Source: Saprospiraceae bacterium
GTDB lineage: Bacteria > Bacteroidota > Bacteroidia > Chitinophagales > Saprospiraceae
Length of the DNA stretch: 64,000 bases
Assembly: GCA_022841345.1 (NCBI GenBank)
Contig: JALHRR010000005.1
Span: 101,849 to 165,848, forward strand
Direction of reading: 5' to 3'
Numbering within the stretch: the stretch's first letter is position 1; each line of letters opens with the position of its first letter. The notes beneath the pieces were generated by a model. That model saw only the letters and a list, made by a program, of their open reading frames with translations. It searched no databases and was not told the origin of the DNA. The translations under genes were made by a program, and so were the position numbers. Shown here one piece after another: positions 44,505 through 53,803 of the stretch.

Positions 44505-46829
44505 ATGTCCCGACTGACGCCTTTACTTCAATCTATGCGATTACTTTTGGCAAAAATCAGAGCATGGTACCGACAGCGATCCCGGTGGCAACGAGTATTC
44601 ATTCTGGGGTTTACAGGAATTTTTCTGTTCATTTTTATTTTCTACCAAATGCTGGTTTGGGATGCTTTTGGCCCTGTCCCATCCTATAGCGAAATTGAGA
44701 ACATAGAAACACCCGAAGCATCAGAGGTAATAGCTGAAGATGGTACTATTTTAGGCAAATATTTTACAGAAAATAGAACGAATGTCACATTTGATGAGAT
44801 CAATCCTCAACTCATTCAAGCCTTAATAGTAACTGAAGATGAGCGTTTTTATCAACATAGCGGAGTTGATTTTCGATCAACAATGAGGGTAATATTCAAG
44901 ACTATTCTGGGTGGCGATAAGTCATCCGGAGGAGGTAGCACCATATCTCAACAGCTAGCCAAAAACCTTTACGCCAGAAAAAACAAAGGCCGTTTCAGTC
45001 TCCTTTTTGATAAAATGAGGGAAATCCTTACCGCCAGGAGACTGGAAAAAGTATATTCAAAAGAAGAAATACTCACGCTTTACCTCAACACTGTTCCTTT
45101 CGGAAGCAATGCCTTTGGGATTCGTACTGCGGCCAGAAGGTATTTTAATACTACTCCGGCAGAATTATCCATTCAGGAATCTGCTACTTTAATTGGAATG
45201 TTGAAAGCAACTACCACCTATAATCCTATCAATAACCCTGAGCGGGCTACCGAGAGACGTAACCTTGTGTTGCAACTCATGAATCAAAAAGGCACTATTT
45301 CTTCGGAATTGTTGGATTCAGTAAGTCAACTTCCCATGGAGGTAAGACAATATGTCGAAGATCATCAGCAGGGAAATGCCAGATACTTCAGAGAAGCACT
45401 TAGAATGGAGCTCGATGAATGGCTTAAAGGAGTAGAGAAACCTAATGGTGAACCATACAATCTTTACACAGACGGCTTGAAAATATTTACATCTGTAGAT
45501 CCGGTGATGCAGCAATATGCTGATGAAGCAGTTGCTGATCAGATGGAAAGATTGCAAAGGACATTTAATAATGAATGGCGAAGAGAAGAGCCCTGGGGAG
45601 ATCATCCATATATTCAGGATGTAATGAAAAGACTTCCAGAATACAAGGCCGGCATCGCAGAGGGAAAATCAGCTGCCATGGTGGATAGCCTTATGGCTAT
45701 TCCCCGTAAAATGACAGTCTTTACATGGAAAGGAGCGTCAGACACATTGATGAGTCCGCTCGATTCACTGAAATATTATGCAAAATTATTGAGATGCGGA
45801 TTTCTAGCTACTGATAAATCGGGATTTGTAAAAGCATGGGTAGGCGGGGTCGATTTTGATTACATGAAATATGACCACGTCAAAGCCAGAAGGCAAATAG
45901 GATCCACCATTAAACCCGTAGTTTATGCAACAGCCTTGAAACAAGGAATTGATCCCTGCGAATTCAGACCAAATAATTATACCACATATCCGGAGTGGGA
46001 CGATTACCGGCCCGGAAACGTGGATGGCAGATACGGCGGTATGTTTACATTTGCCGGAGCATTGAACAAATCAATCAATGTCATTGCCGTAGAAGTAGGT
46101 CTGAAAGCAGGATTGAAAAACATCATTCAAACTGCCAATGAAATGGGACTGAAAGGACCCATTCCTGAAGAGCCCGGACTTTGTCTTGGAGCATTTGATG
46201 CTTCACTTATGGAAATGGTGGAGACCTATGCATGTATTGCCAATCGCGGCAAGAAAGTAAATGTGAGACTCTTCAAGCGAATTGAAGACAGATTTGGAAA
46301 TGTCATCGTCGACTTTGAAAACAATCCCCGCATAGGTGATGAATATGTGCTGGATACTACTGTAGCTGATATTATGCTTCAATTGTTAAAAGGAGTTGTC
46401 GAAAGAGGTACAGGAGCCAATGCAAAATACACCTATATTCCTTACTGGGATCTGGCAGGAAAAACAGGAACTTCTCAGGAATATGCTGATGGTTGGTTCA
46501 TGGGATTTACACCTGATTTAATCGCCGGGGCATGGGTTGGAGGAGAAACTCCGCTTGTGCATTTTAAATCCTCCGCCAGCGGACAATCTACCTATACCGC
46601 ATTACCGGTCTGGGGGAATTTCTTCAAAAAATTGGAAAAGGACGAGGAAAACAGATTCAATGATTTCCGCAATAGTCGTTTCCCTATTCCTTCCAAAGAA
46701 GTCCGGCAAGCACTGGATTGTTCTGCTGGCTATTATGATGAAGAGTTGGAAGTAGTATTATTGGATTCTCTGGGTAATCCAATTGAACCGATTGTGCAGG
46801 ATTCTATTCCGATAGATCAGGAAAACTGA
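44505..46829 (+). CDS. Penicillin-binding protein 1A (transglycosylase/transpeptidase)
   Basis: A 774-residue bifunctional cell-wall synthase. One membrane segment at about residues 30-52 follows a basic N-terminus. The GT51 transglycosylase domain has Glu111 in TEDERFYQHSGVDF and GGSTISQQLAKNLY. The transpeptidase domain has Ser467 in GSTIKP, the second motif KSIN, and GKTGTSQ near 652. It polymerises lipid II and cross-links peptidoglycan. The length is normal for the class, with a short acidic tail. It follows recO by 16 bases. Confidence 0.96.
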   Translation: MSRLTPLLQSMRLLLAKIRAWYRQRSRWQRVFILGFTGIFLFIFIFYQMLVWDAFGPVPSYSEIENIETPEASEVIAEDGTILGKYFTENRTNVTFDEINPQLIQALIVTEDERFYQHSGVDFRSTMRVIFKTILGGDKSSGGGSTISQQLAKNLYARKNKGRFSLLFDKMREILTARRLEKVYSKEEILTLYLNTVPFGSNAFGIRTAARRYFNTTPAELSIQESATLIGMLKATTTYNPINNPERATERRNLVLQLMNQKGTISSELLDSVSQLPMEVRQYVEDHQQGNARYFREALRMELDEWLKGVEKPNGEPYNLYTDGLKIFTSVDPVMQQYADEAVADQMERLQRTFNNEWRREEPWGDHPYIQDVMKRLPEYKAGIAEGKSAAMVDSLMAIPRKMTVFTWKGASDTLMSPLDSLKYYAKLLRCGFLATDKSGFVKAWVGGVDFDYMKYDHVKARRQIGSTIKPVVYATALKQGIDPCEFRPNNYTTYPEWDDYRPGNVDGRYGGMFTFAGALNKSINVIAVEVGLKAGLKNIIQTANEMGLKGPIPEEPGLCLGAFDASLMEMVETYACIANRGKKVNVRLFKRIEDRFGNVIVDFENNPRIGDEYVLDTTVADIMLQLLKGVVERGTGANAKYTYIPYWDLAGKTGTSQEYADGWFMGFTPDLIAGAWVGGETPLVHFKSSASGQSTYTALPVWGNFFKKLEKDEENRFNDFRNSRFPIPSKEVRQALDCSAGYYDEELEVVLLDSLGNPIEPIVQDSIPIDQEN

Positions 46830-46895
46830 GTTATGAGTTATGTATTATGAATGATGAGTGAGAGTGCAGCTTTTGCCGGGAATCACACGGAATAA

Positions 46896-47028
46896 GGTGA
46901 TGCCTTTCTGCACCTCCGGTTTGAAAGGTGATGTTTTTTCATGGAGTTAACCATAAAAAAGTGATGTCTCCGATACAAATAGCCTGCTTTGCAGCCAATT
47001 GGTATCGGAGGTGATGGCTGGCGCAAAA
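46896..47028 (-). repeat. Hairpin-array repeat R1, copy E (minus strand)
   Basis: Read on the minus strand: GCGCCAGCCATCACC, stem 1 CTCCGATAC / GTATCGGAG (arms at 47002-47010 and 46968-46976), ACATCAC, stem 2 TTTTTTATGG / CCATGAAAAAA, ACATCACC, stem 3 CTTTC / GAAAG with inner ACC / GGT, then CATCACC. Stem 4 is lost. It lies about 245 bases beyond the stop of the minus-strand gene at 47272 and has that gene's orientation. Confidence 0.83.
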
Positions 47029-47084
47029 AACAAGTATGCAGCTTCTTTCGTGATATTACTAGAATTCCCGGTTGTAAAACCAGC

Positions 47085-47271
47085 AACGGCTGTTCCACTG
47101 GCTGTTACTAACCTTCTAACCTCCAACCTCTCCAACGGCTTTTCTCGATTAACTGATAAACCGGCTGTTCTACTGGCTGTTACCTAACCTTCTAACCTCC
47201 TCACCTTCTAACCTCCTCAACCGGCTGCTATCGATTAACCGATTACACCTTTACACGATTAACCGGCTGCC
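47085..47271 (-). repeat. R5 GGCTGTT-punctuated island (minus orientation)
   Basis: GGCTGTT, ACCGGCTG and TAACCTTCTAACCTCC words repeat many times, the complement of the tract at 8010-8270. It fills the space between R1 copy E and the stop codon of the 47272 gene. Confidence 0.7.
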
Positions 47272-47685
47272 CTATCTGGGAATGGCCGGCGCATCAGGAA
47301 CCTTCTCCACATCGTAGACTAAATATTCCGTCTCGCCTTCCCAGAAAAATGTACGCAACTTTTGCTTGTATTTAAGGCTGACTGATTGCCCTTCGAATGC
47401 TCGCATTTTTTCATATGTCTTTCTGTTCTTCACAGAAAAATTCCAGACGTTGCCTTGTGAACCAGGTTGGACAATATATCCTCCTACTCCGCTAAGTGCC
47501 AATTCTCCTTCATATGTTTTGAATACAAATCCCTTTCTTGAAATTTTAATAAGCACTCCTGAGCGGGCTCCTTCACTATAGGTGATAGCAGAAACTCCAT
47601 AGAAAATAAGTCCTCCAACTACGACCACAATAAGCGTCCAAAGTCCAAATTTTCGTGCCAATTTTCCCCATGAGAAAGCTTCCAT
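47272..47685 (-). CDS. Conserved single-pass membrane protein, function unknown
   Basis: A 137-residue protein with one membrane segment at about residues 13-35 (basic side before it) and an extracytoplasmic beta-rich part. The core YSEGARSGVLIKISRKGFVFKTYEGELAL and a later NRKTYEKMRAFEGQSVSLKYKQK pattern recur in a Bacteroidota family that, from memory, is sometimes mislabelled as 6-phosphogluconate dehydrogenase; nothing in this sequence resembles that enzyme. The function is unknown. It is monocistronic and followed by a repeat island. Confidence 0.78.
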   Translation of the reverse strand: MEAFSWGKLARKFGLWTLIVVVVGGLIFYGVSAITYSEGARSGVLIKISRKGFVFKTYEGELALSGVGGYIVQPGSQGNVWNFSVKNRKTYEKMRAFEGQSVSLKYKQKLRTFFWEGETEYLVYDVEKVPDAPAIPR

Positions 47686-47951
47686 AATTGTATGATTAAT
47701 TTCCTACCCGGAAATTCATTCAAAAATAGATATTCCATTCGATATAGACAGACAAATTAATGCCGGATTAAGATTTGGAAACCAGGTGGAATTTTAATGT
47801 GCTGCGATTTCACTTCAACTTAATGCTTTATTTAACTTTCTTACCTGAAATATTTTATGATGGAGTTTATGGATAAATAAAACGCAATGAATAAAGTCCT
47901 ATGTCATGAGCCATAAATTCCGATATTTGCGCCACTTTTAAACAAAGAGCC

Positions 47952-49931
47952 ATGATGGAATATAATCGCGATGGTGTTAGTGAGGGGCAATTGCTGAAAC
48001 TTTATGAGGATTTGGTCAGACCACGACTGATAGAGGAAAAGATGCTTATCTTATTGAGACAGGGAAAAATCAGTAAATGGTTTTCAGGAATCGGGCAGGA
48101 AGCGATATCCGTAGGAGCAACCAACGCATTGCATGAAGATGAATTCATCTTTACACTTCACAGAAACCTGGGTGTTTTCACTACAAGAAAAATGCCATTC
48201 ACTCGATTGTTTTCGCAGTGGCAGGGCAAGGCAAGTGGATTCTCCAAAGGAAGAGAACGCTCCTTTCACTTTGGTTCGATGGAACATCATGTAATCGGAA
48301 TGATTTCTCATCTGGGACCACAATTGTCCCTGGCAGGCGGTGTGGGCCTGGCCCATAATTTATTAGGTGAAAAGAAAATTTCACTTGCATTCACCGGTGA
48401 AGGCGGCACAAGTCAGGGAGAATTCCACGAAGCGCTCAATGTGGCCGCAGTGTGGAATCTGCCAGTGATTTTCCTGATAGAAAATAATGGTTACGGACTT
48501 TCCACTCCTTCCTCTGATCAGTTCAAATGTGAAACGCTTGCTTCAAAAGGAGTGGGATATGGGATGAAATCACTCCGGATCGACGGAAATAATATTCTGG
48601 AAGTATATAAAACTATCCATCAGCTTGCTGAAGATATGCGTGAAAACCCACATCCTGTGCTGCTCGAATGCATGACTTTCAGGATGAGAGGCCATGAAGA
48701 GGCATCAGGAACAAAATATGTTCCTAAAGAATTAATGGATACCTGGGCGCTCAAAGACCCAATTTCAAATTATGAATCATTTCTCTTAAGGGAAGGTCTT
48801 CTGAATGAAGAATCCATTGCAAACATCAGACAAAATATAAAATCTCAGATCGATCAGGGTCTGGAAGAAATTTATGATGAACCTGAAATCTCTTCCGAAC
48901 CATACAAGGAATTAAACGATGTGTATGCTCCTTATCATCAGGTAATCACGGATCCTTCAACAGAGAATGCACCCGAAAAACGATTTATAGATGGCATCGC
49001 TCAGGGAATGCGTCAGGCAATGGAAAAACATCCGAATCTCGTACTGATGGGGCAGGATATTGCTGACTATGGTGGTGTGTTCAAAATAACTGAAGGTCTT
49101 TTGGCGGATTTTGGTAAAGAAAGAGTTAGAAATACACCTCTCTGTGAAAGCGCTATCGTTGGTGCTGCATTGGGATTGAGCCTGAAAGGATTCAAGTCCA
49201 TGGTCGAAATGCAATTTGCCGATTTTGTGACCTGCGGATTCAACCAGATAGTGAATAACCTTGCAAAACTGCATTACCGCTGGGGTCAAAATGCTGATGT
49301 AGTCATCAGAATGCCCACCGGAGCAGGAGTTGGAGCCGGTCCTTTTCATTCACAGAGTAATGAAGCTTGGTTTACTCATATTCCGGGATTGAAAGTCGTA
49401 TATCCAAGCTCTGCAAGAGACGCAAAAGGATTATTACTGGCAGCATTTGAAGACCCGAATCCTGTGCTATTCTTCGAACACAAAGCCATGTACAGAAGTA
49501 TCATAGATAATGTCCCCGAAGATTATTACACAATTCCCATTGGCAAAGCTGCGAAAGTTTCAGAAGGAAGTGATCTGAGCATCATCACTTATGGAATGGG
49601 AGTACACTGGGCAAAAAATCTTTGCAAAAACAAAAATATTTCAGCCGATATTCTGGACCTGAGGACTTTGCTTCCTCTTGACTATGATGCCATTCGCGAT
49701 ACTGTAATCAGGACCAATCGCGTTATAGTGCTGCATGAGGATACACTGACAGGAGGTATTGGGGGCGAAATAGCGGCATTTATTTCTGAACATTTATTCG
49801 AACATCTCGATGCTCCCGTATTAAGATGTGCGAGTCTGGATACTCCGGTTCCTTTCGCTATTCCTTTGGAAAATAAATTTTTGGCCAAAGACCGCCTGGA
49901 GGAGACCATTGAAAAAATATTACAATATTAA
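47952..49931 (+). CDS. 2-oxoacid dehydrogenase E1, alpha-beta fusion
   Basis: A 659-residue thiamine-diphosphate enzyme with E1 alpha (about 1-300) and E1 beta (about 340-659) fused. The alpha half has FSGIGQEAISVGA, the cofactor motif GEGGTSQGEFHEALNVAA ... ENNGYGLST. The beta half has MGQDIADYGGVFKITEGL, ESAIVGAALGLSLKG, VEMQFADF and IITYGMGVHWA. It decarboxylates a 2-oxoacid and passes the acyl group to an E2 partner; the branched-chain type is favoured, but pyruvate or others cannot be excluded. E2 and E3 genes are not in the window. The start may be 47952 or the next codon. Confidence 0.92.
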   Translation: MMEYNRDGVSEGQLLKLYEDLVRPRLIEEKMLILLRQGKISKWFSGIGQEAISVGATNALHEDEFIFTLHRNLGVFTTRKMPFTRLFSQWQGKASGFSKGRERSFHFGSMEHHVIGMISHLGPQLSLAGGVGLAHNLLGEKKISLAFTGEGGTSQGEFHEALNVAAVWNLPVIFLIENNGYGLSTPSSDQFKCETLASKGVGYGMKSLRIDGNNILEVYKTIHQLAEDMRENPHPVLLECMTFRMRGHEEASGTKYVPKELMDTWALKDPISNYESFLLREGLLNEESIANIRQNIKSQIDQGLEEIYDEPEISSEPYKELNDVYAPYHQVITDPSTENAPEKRFIDGIAQGMRQAMEKHPNLVLMGQDIADYGGVFKITEGLLADFGKERVRNTPLCESAIVGAALGLSLKGFKSMVEMQFADFVTCGFNQIVNNLAKLHYRWGQNADVVIRMPTGAGVGAGPFHSQSNEAWFTHIPGLKVVYPSSARDAKGLLLAAFEDPNPVLFFEHKAMYRSIIDNVPEDYYTIPIGKAAKVSEGSDLSIITYGMGVHWAKNLCKNKNISADILDLRTLLPLDYDAIRDTVIRTNRVIVLHEDTLTGGIGGEIAAFISEHLFEHLDAPVLRCASLDTPVPFAIPLENKFLAKDRLEETIEKILQY

Positions 49932-49949
49932 AAATACAACACACGACAA

Positions 49950-50411
49950 ATGAATATCGAACAATTAGTAGCGGTGTCCGGCATGCAGGGCATTTACAAA
50001 GTAGTGGGCAACCGATCGAACGGATTGATCATTGAAGACCTTGAAAATGGAAAACGCAGATTTGCTCCTTCCAGAAATCATCAGTTTTCTCCGCTTGAAT
50101 CTATTTCCATTTACACTTATGATGACTCTGTGCCCTTGAAAGATGTCTTTCAAAGCATGAAGGACCAATATGAAACATTACCTCCTGTAGATCACAATGC
50201 TTCCAATCAGGATCTGAATGCCTATTTCAGAAATATCCTCGAGGAGTATGATGAAGATCGCGTGAAAATCAGCGACATCAAAAAAGTAATCAAATGGTTT
50301 GGCTTCCTGAAAAACCTGGGCTTCATTGATGCGGAGGAAACAGGCGCTGCAGAAGAAGTAACTGCTGAAGAACCAACTGTTCAAACAGAAACGAGCAGCG
50401 AAGAAGAATAA
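49950..50411 (+). CDS. DUF5606 family protein
   Basis: A 153-residue protein. The first 60 residues (LVAVSGMQGIYKVVGNRSNGLIIEDLENGKRRFAPSRNHQFSPLESISIYTYDD) have the compact beta-barrel pattern of DUF5606, an uncharacterised Bacteroidota family. The middle is helical (VKISDIKKVIKWFGFLKNLGF), and the tail is Glu/Ala-rich and probably unstructured. Eighteen bases separate it from the E1 stop, so it may be transcribed with it. It is followed by a good terminator. Confidence 0.88.
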   Translation: MNIEQLVAVSGMQGIYKVVGNRSNGLIIEDLENGKRRFAPSRNHQFSPLESISIYTYDDSVPLKDVFQSMKDQYETLPPVDHNASNQDLNAYFRNILEEYDEDRVKISDIKKVIKWFGFLKNLGFIDAEETGAAEEVTAEEPTVQTETSSEEE

Positions 50412-50419
50412 TGAGGAAT

Positions 50420-50453
50420 GGGTGAATAAGACTTTTTATTCACCCATTTTTTA
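50420..50453 (+). terminator. Intrinsic terminator after the DUF5606 gene
   Basis: An 11-pair stem TGGGTGAATAA / TTATTCACCCA with a six-base loop, followed by six T. Confidence 0.92.
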
Positions 50454-50547
50454 TTTGATCTTCTCTTGAAGCTAGAAACTCTAATTAATAAATCAGGTTC
50501 AAGCCTTGCCTATAGATTTTACTGTTTCGCTTTGATTCAATTTTCTT

Positions 50548-50573
50548 GTACTTTTGGCTTGATCCAAAAGTAC
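50548..50573 (+). repeat. Hairpin of the GTACTTTTGG / CCAAAAGTAC kind
   Basis: A perfect ten-pair stem with a six-base loop in the long gap 50454-51259, which has no gene. It resembles the terminal hairpin of family R2. The sequence to about 50900 also contains GCTCGCTT and GACTTCTG words but no supported feature. Confidence 0.55.
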
Positions 50574-50919
50574 CAAAAGATCAAGGCTGTTTAAAATTTC
50601 CTTGTTTTCTACGCTGCTCTACACCCAGCGCATGCAAAGCCGCTCGCTTACAAAGTATGCAACTCTAACAAAGACATGTATTCCAATTTAATTGTAAAGA
50701 TGGTCGAAGCTAATTCTTTAGCTCGACTTCTGTGCCTGCTTGCTTGTCGTCAAATTCAGCTTGACAACTGTGTTTCGAACAGCTTGAAAAGCTACAGAAA
50801 TTTTAAAAGGCCGGGATTAACAGCCATGGAACAGCCTGAGAATAGGTTAAATGTGACTATAAGTTTATATGGTTCGATCCTCCCAAACTCCGAATGGAGT
50901 TTAATTTGAATAACCCCGT

Positions 50920-51035
50920 GCAAGTGAAACATGAGCGACTAAAAAAAAGTACTAAATGTACTTTTTTTATAAGCGAACCGAACATCAAGCGAGCCGCGCT
51001 GAGCGCAGATGTGAGGCTTGTTGAATCTCCGTAGG
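50920..51035 (+). repeat. Hairpin repeat family R3, copy 2
   Basis: Stem AAAAAAAGTAC / GTACTTTTTTT, then AAGCGAACCGA, then AAGCGAGCC ... GAGGCTTG with an inner GCGCT-G-AGCGC. It aligns with the element at 28456, where the stem is AAAAAAGGTAC / GTACCTTTTTT, so the pair differs at matching positions on both arms. Confidence 0.65.
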
Positions 51036-51259
51036 TGTTTAAAAAAACAATCCTTCCTTTAAGTGGCTGTTCAATCTGAAATCTGATTCCCAAAGCTTTG
51101 GGGACTGAAATCTCCCATATAATGCTTTTGCAAATCGCTGATATTCAAGCATTTAAAAATATAAATTCTGCCTTCTAAATTCTAAATTTCAGGTCCCGCA
51201 GTGGTATTTCACATCGAATGTTCCCCAAAGCTTTAGGGACGGGGGCTGAAATCCGAAAC

Positions 51260-51820
51260 CTACTTGTTATACATACTCATCGTCTGAGCAATCCCAATAA
51301 AGCTAAAAGACAAACAAGCATCTGCTCCCCTCTTTAAGAACTCGGGAAGCGCTTTGCGTTCTTCAGCATCCCATTTTCCGAGGACATAATCGACCTGTCG
51401 TCCTTTGTCAAATGCATCGCTGATGCCCATACGCATGCGGGGATATGCATTATTGCCCAAAATCCGGTCAATATCTTTCAAGCCATTATGGCCGCCATCA
51501 CTACCCGATGCTCGCATTCTGATCTTTCCAAAAGGAAGATTGAGGTCATCCAGTACGACTAACATATTCTCGGCAGGGATATCGTGCTTTGTCATCCAGT
51601 AGCGTACTGCCTTGCCGCTGAGATTCATGTAAGTATTTGGTTTCAGGAGATGCAGTATTCTTGATCTGTGTTTGATTACAGCCACATCACCCAAAGTGTC
51701 TGTTTTGAATGATGTATCTTTGGATGCTGCCAATTCTTCCAGCACTTTAAAGCCAATATTATGACGGGTTTCAGCATATTCAGAGCCCGGATTCCCCAGA
51801 CCTACGATTAAATATTTCAT
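51260..51820 (-). CDS. pth: Peptidyl-tRNA hydrolase
   Basis: A 186-residue enzyme releasing peptides from stalled peptidyl-tRNA. Seen: YLIVGLGNPGSEYAETRHNIGF with the catalytic histidine (about 20), NTYMNLSGKAV, the aspartate motif VLDDLNLPFGKIR, and GSDGGHNGLKDI. Normal length. The rplY gene often found beside pth is not here. Transcribed convergently toward the R3 region. Confidence 0.95.
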   Translation of the reverse strand: MKYLIVGLGNPGSEYAETRHNIGFKVLEELAASKDTSFKTDTLGDVAVIKHRSRILHLLKPNTYMNLSGKAVRYWMTKHDIPAENMLVVLDDLNLPFGKIRMRASGSDGGHNGLKDIDRILGNNAYPRMRMGISDAFDKGRQVDYVLGKWDAEERKALPEFLKRGADACLSFSFIGIAQTMSMYNK

Positions 51821-52003
51821 GTAATATTGATAAATGAGTACAAATGTATGCGCTCAAGTTTTTGCTTTATTCAATGGCAAAAGTATATATAAAAAGGGAA
51901 ATCATTGAAATGGTCTCAATGATGTATTCCTTCAATAATTAACTACTGATAACTTTAAACAGCTGGTTTGGACTGATCAACGAGGCAAGCCGCACCCAGC
52001 TCA

Positions 52004-52951
52004 TCACTCTCCCAGCACCCGCTCCCTAAAGTAACCGATCGTTTTCCTAAGCCCTTCCTCACGACTGACCTTGGGTTCCCAGCCCAACAGTTTTTTTGCA
52101 AGGGCTATATCCGGCTGTCTTTGTTTAGGATCATCCTGCGGTAGTTCTTTGTAAATGATATGAGCCTTGGGATTGCCCACTAGTGCAAGAATTTCTTCTG
52201 CAAAGGTCTTGATGGTGATCTCTGATGGATTCCCGATATTGACAGGATAGCAATAATCCGACATGAGCAATCTGTGAATACCTTCCACCAAATCATCCAC
52301 ATAGCAGAATGATCTCGTCTGACTACCATCTCCAAAAACAGGTAATCCTTCCCCTCTAAAAGCCTGTGAGAAAAATGCAGGAAGCACCCGACCGTCTTCC
52401 AGGCGCATTCGCGGGCCATAAGTATTAAATATCCTTACTATTCTGATATCCACTTTGTGAAATGTATGATATGCCATAGTGATAGCCTCCTGGAATCGCT
52501 TGGCTTCGTCATATACTCCGCGTGGTCCTATTGGATTCACATTGCCCCAGTAATCTTCCTTCTGCGGATGCACAAGAGGATCGCCGTAAACTTCAGAAGT
52601 ACTCGCTATCATAAATGTTGCACCTTTTTCTTTGGCAAGACCCAGCAAGTTATGCGTTCCCAATGAACCTACTTTCAATGTCTGAATAGGCATTTTCAGA
52701 TAATCTATCGGACTGGCAGGTGAAGCAAAATGAAGTATATAATCCAGAGGTCCGCTAACATGAACAAATCTGCTCACATCGTGATGGTAAAACTGAAATT
52801 CCGGTAATGGAAACAAATGTTCCAGATTGCGCATATCCCCTGTGATGAGATTATCCATTGCGACTACATCCATGCCTTCAGCCAGCATTCTCTCACAGAG
52901 ATGAGAGCCTAAAAATCCGGCAGCCCCGGTTATGAGAACACGTTTTTTCAA
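52004..52951 (-). CDS. UDP-glucuronate decarboxylase / UDP-xylose synthase (SDR family)
   Basis: About 315 residues. The NAD-binding GAAGFLGSH near the N-terminus, the SDR motif YDEAK (in [14 protein letters not shown]), [14 protein letters not shown], and [15 protein letters not shown] are typical of UDP-xylose synthases, which convert UDP-glucuronate to UDP-xylose for glycan synthesis. TTG at 52951 is chosen as start because it places KKRVLITG at the N-terminus, as in homologues; the frame upstream to 53014 gives an unlikely extension that overlaps the opposite promoter. A UDP-4-keto sugar epimerase is a less likely alternative. Confidence 0.88.
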   Translation of the reverse strand: MKKRVLITGAAGFLGSHLCERMLAEGMDVVAMDNLITGDMRNLEHLFPLPEFQFYHHDVSRFVHVSGPLDYILHFASPASPIDYLKMPIQTLKVGSLGTHNLLGLAKEKGATFMIASTSEVYGDPLVHPQKEDYWGNVNPIGPRGVYDEAKRFQEAITMAYHTFHKVDIRIVRIFNTYGPRMRLEDGRVLPAFFSQAFRGEGLPVFGDGSQTRSFCYVDDLVEGIHRLLMSDYCYPVNIGNPSEITIKTFAEEILALVGNPKAHIIYKELPQDDPKQRQPDIALAKKLLGWEPKVSREEGLRKTIGYFRERVLGE

Positions 52952-53032
52952 AATGAATCGTTTTGGGTATGACAAAATCGGCGCTAACGCCAGCCAAAGA
53001 TAGGAGTAATTCACTAATTGAACCTAAATGTC

Positions 53033-53040
53033 TACTTTTG
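53033..53040 (+). promoter_or_regulatory. Possible -7 box at 53033-53040
   Basis: TACTTTTG matches TAnnTTTG but lies only four bases before the ATG at 53045. If used, the transcript would have almost no leader. No clear -33 element. Confidence 0.28.
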
Positions 53041-53044
53041 CCAC

Positions 53045-53803
53045 ATGAAACAAAAAAGTCTACACTTCATTCTATTCTTTTGGATTCTTTCTGCTTCATC
53101 ATTATCAGCTCAATCTGAGAAAGGGATTAATTATGATGCATTCAACCTCCATTTCAGTTATGGTGGGCATGTGCCGGGAGGAGATCTTCTTAAGAGGTTT
53201 GGCCCCTTTTTCTCTGTTGGTGGAGGAGCTGAATTTCTTCTGGATAAAGGTAACTGGATACTGGGAGCGGAATCATACCTTCAATTTGGAGGGAATATTA
53301 AAGAATCTCCATTGGATAATCTGGTAGCCAAAGAGGGAGAAATCATCGGTAATGACGGAACTTTTGCCAGTGTAGTGTTGCGACAACGCGGAATGTACAC
53401 TGGACTGGTTCTTGGAAAATTATTTCCCATCAATGCTTCCAACAAAAAAAGTGGCATCAGATTCACGGTAGGTGGAGGATATTGGTGGCATAAGATCCGG
53501 ATTCAGGACGATTATGAATCAGCTTCCCAATTATTTGGTGATTATAAAAAAGGGTATGACCGCCTGACAGGAGGTATTGCCATCCAGGAATTTATCGGAT
53601 ATCAGCACCTGGATAAAAATCGCAAACTGAATTTCATCGCAGGTTTTGAATTTGGACAGGGATTTACCAAAAGCATCAGAGAATGGAATTTCGATACTAT
53701 GACTGCACCGACAGAAAGGAGACTTGATCTCTCTGTTGGAATCAGAATTACCTGGATACTTCCATTCTATATAGGCATGCCATCAGAAGATATTTACTAT
53801 TAA
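53045..53803 (+). CDS. Predicted outer-membrane beta-barrel protein
   Basis: About 252 residues. The ATG at 53045 gives a clean signal peptide (cut after SLSAQ); an upstream start is unlikely. After a short NYDAFNLHFSYGGHVPGGDL stretch, amphipathic strands alternate to the aromatic C-terminus (PSEDIYY), e.g. FSVGGGAEFLLDKGNWILGAESYLQFGG, RGMYTGLVLGKLF, IRFTVGGGYWWH, LNFIAGFEFGQGF and LDLSVGIRITWIL. The function is unknown. Its homologues are often next to kdtA, as here, so a link to lipopolysaccharide is possible but unproved. Confidence 0.75.
   Translation: MKQKSLHFILFFWILSASSLSAQSEKGINYDAFNLHFSYGGHVPGGDLLKRFGPFFSVGGGAEFLLDKGNWILGAESYLQFGGNIKESPLDNLVAKEGEIIGNDGTFASVVLRQRGMYTGLVLGKLFPINASNKKSGIRFTVGGGYWWHKIRIQDDYESASQLFGDYKKGYDRLTGGIAIQEFIGYQHLDKNRKLNFIAGFEFGQGFTKSIREWNFDTMTAPTERRLDLSVGIRITWILPFYIGMPSEDIYY

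Noticed and set aside
47272..47685. 6-phosphogluconate dehydrogenase label for the 137-residue protein
   Set aside because: It is far too short, has a membrane segment, and lacks the Rossmann GxGxxG motif and the substrate-binding helices of that enzyme.
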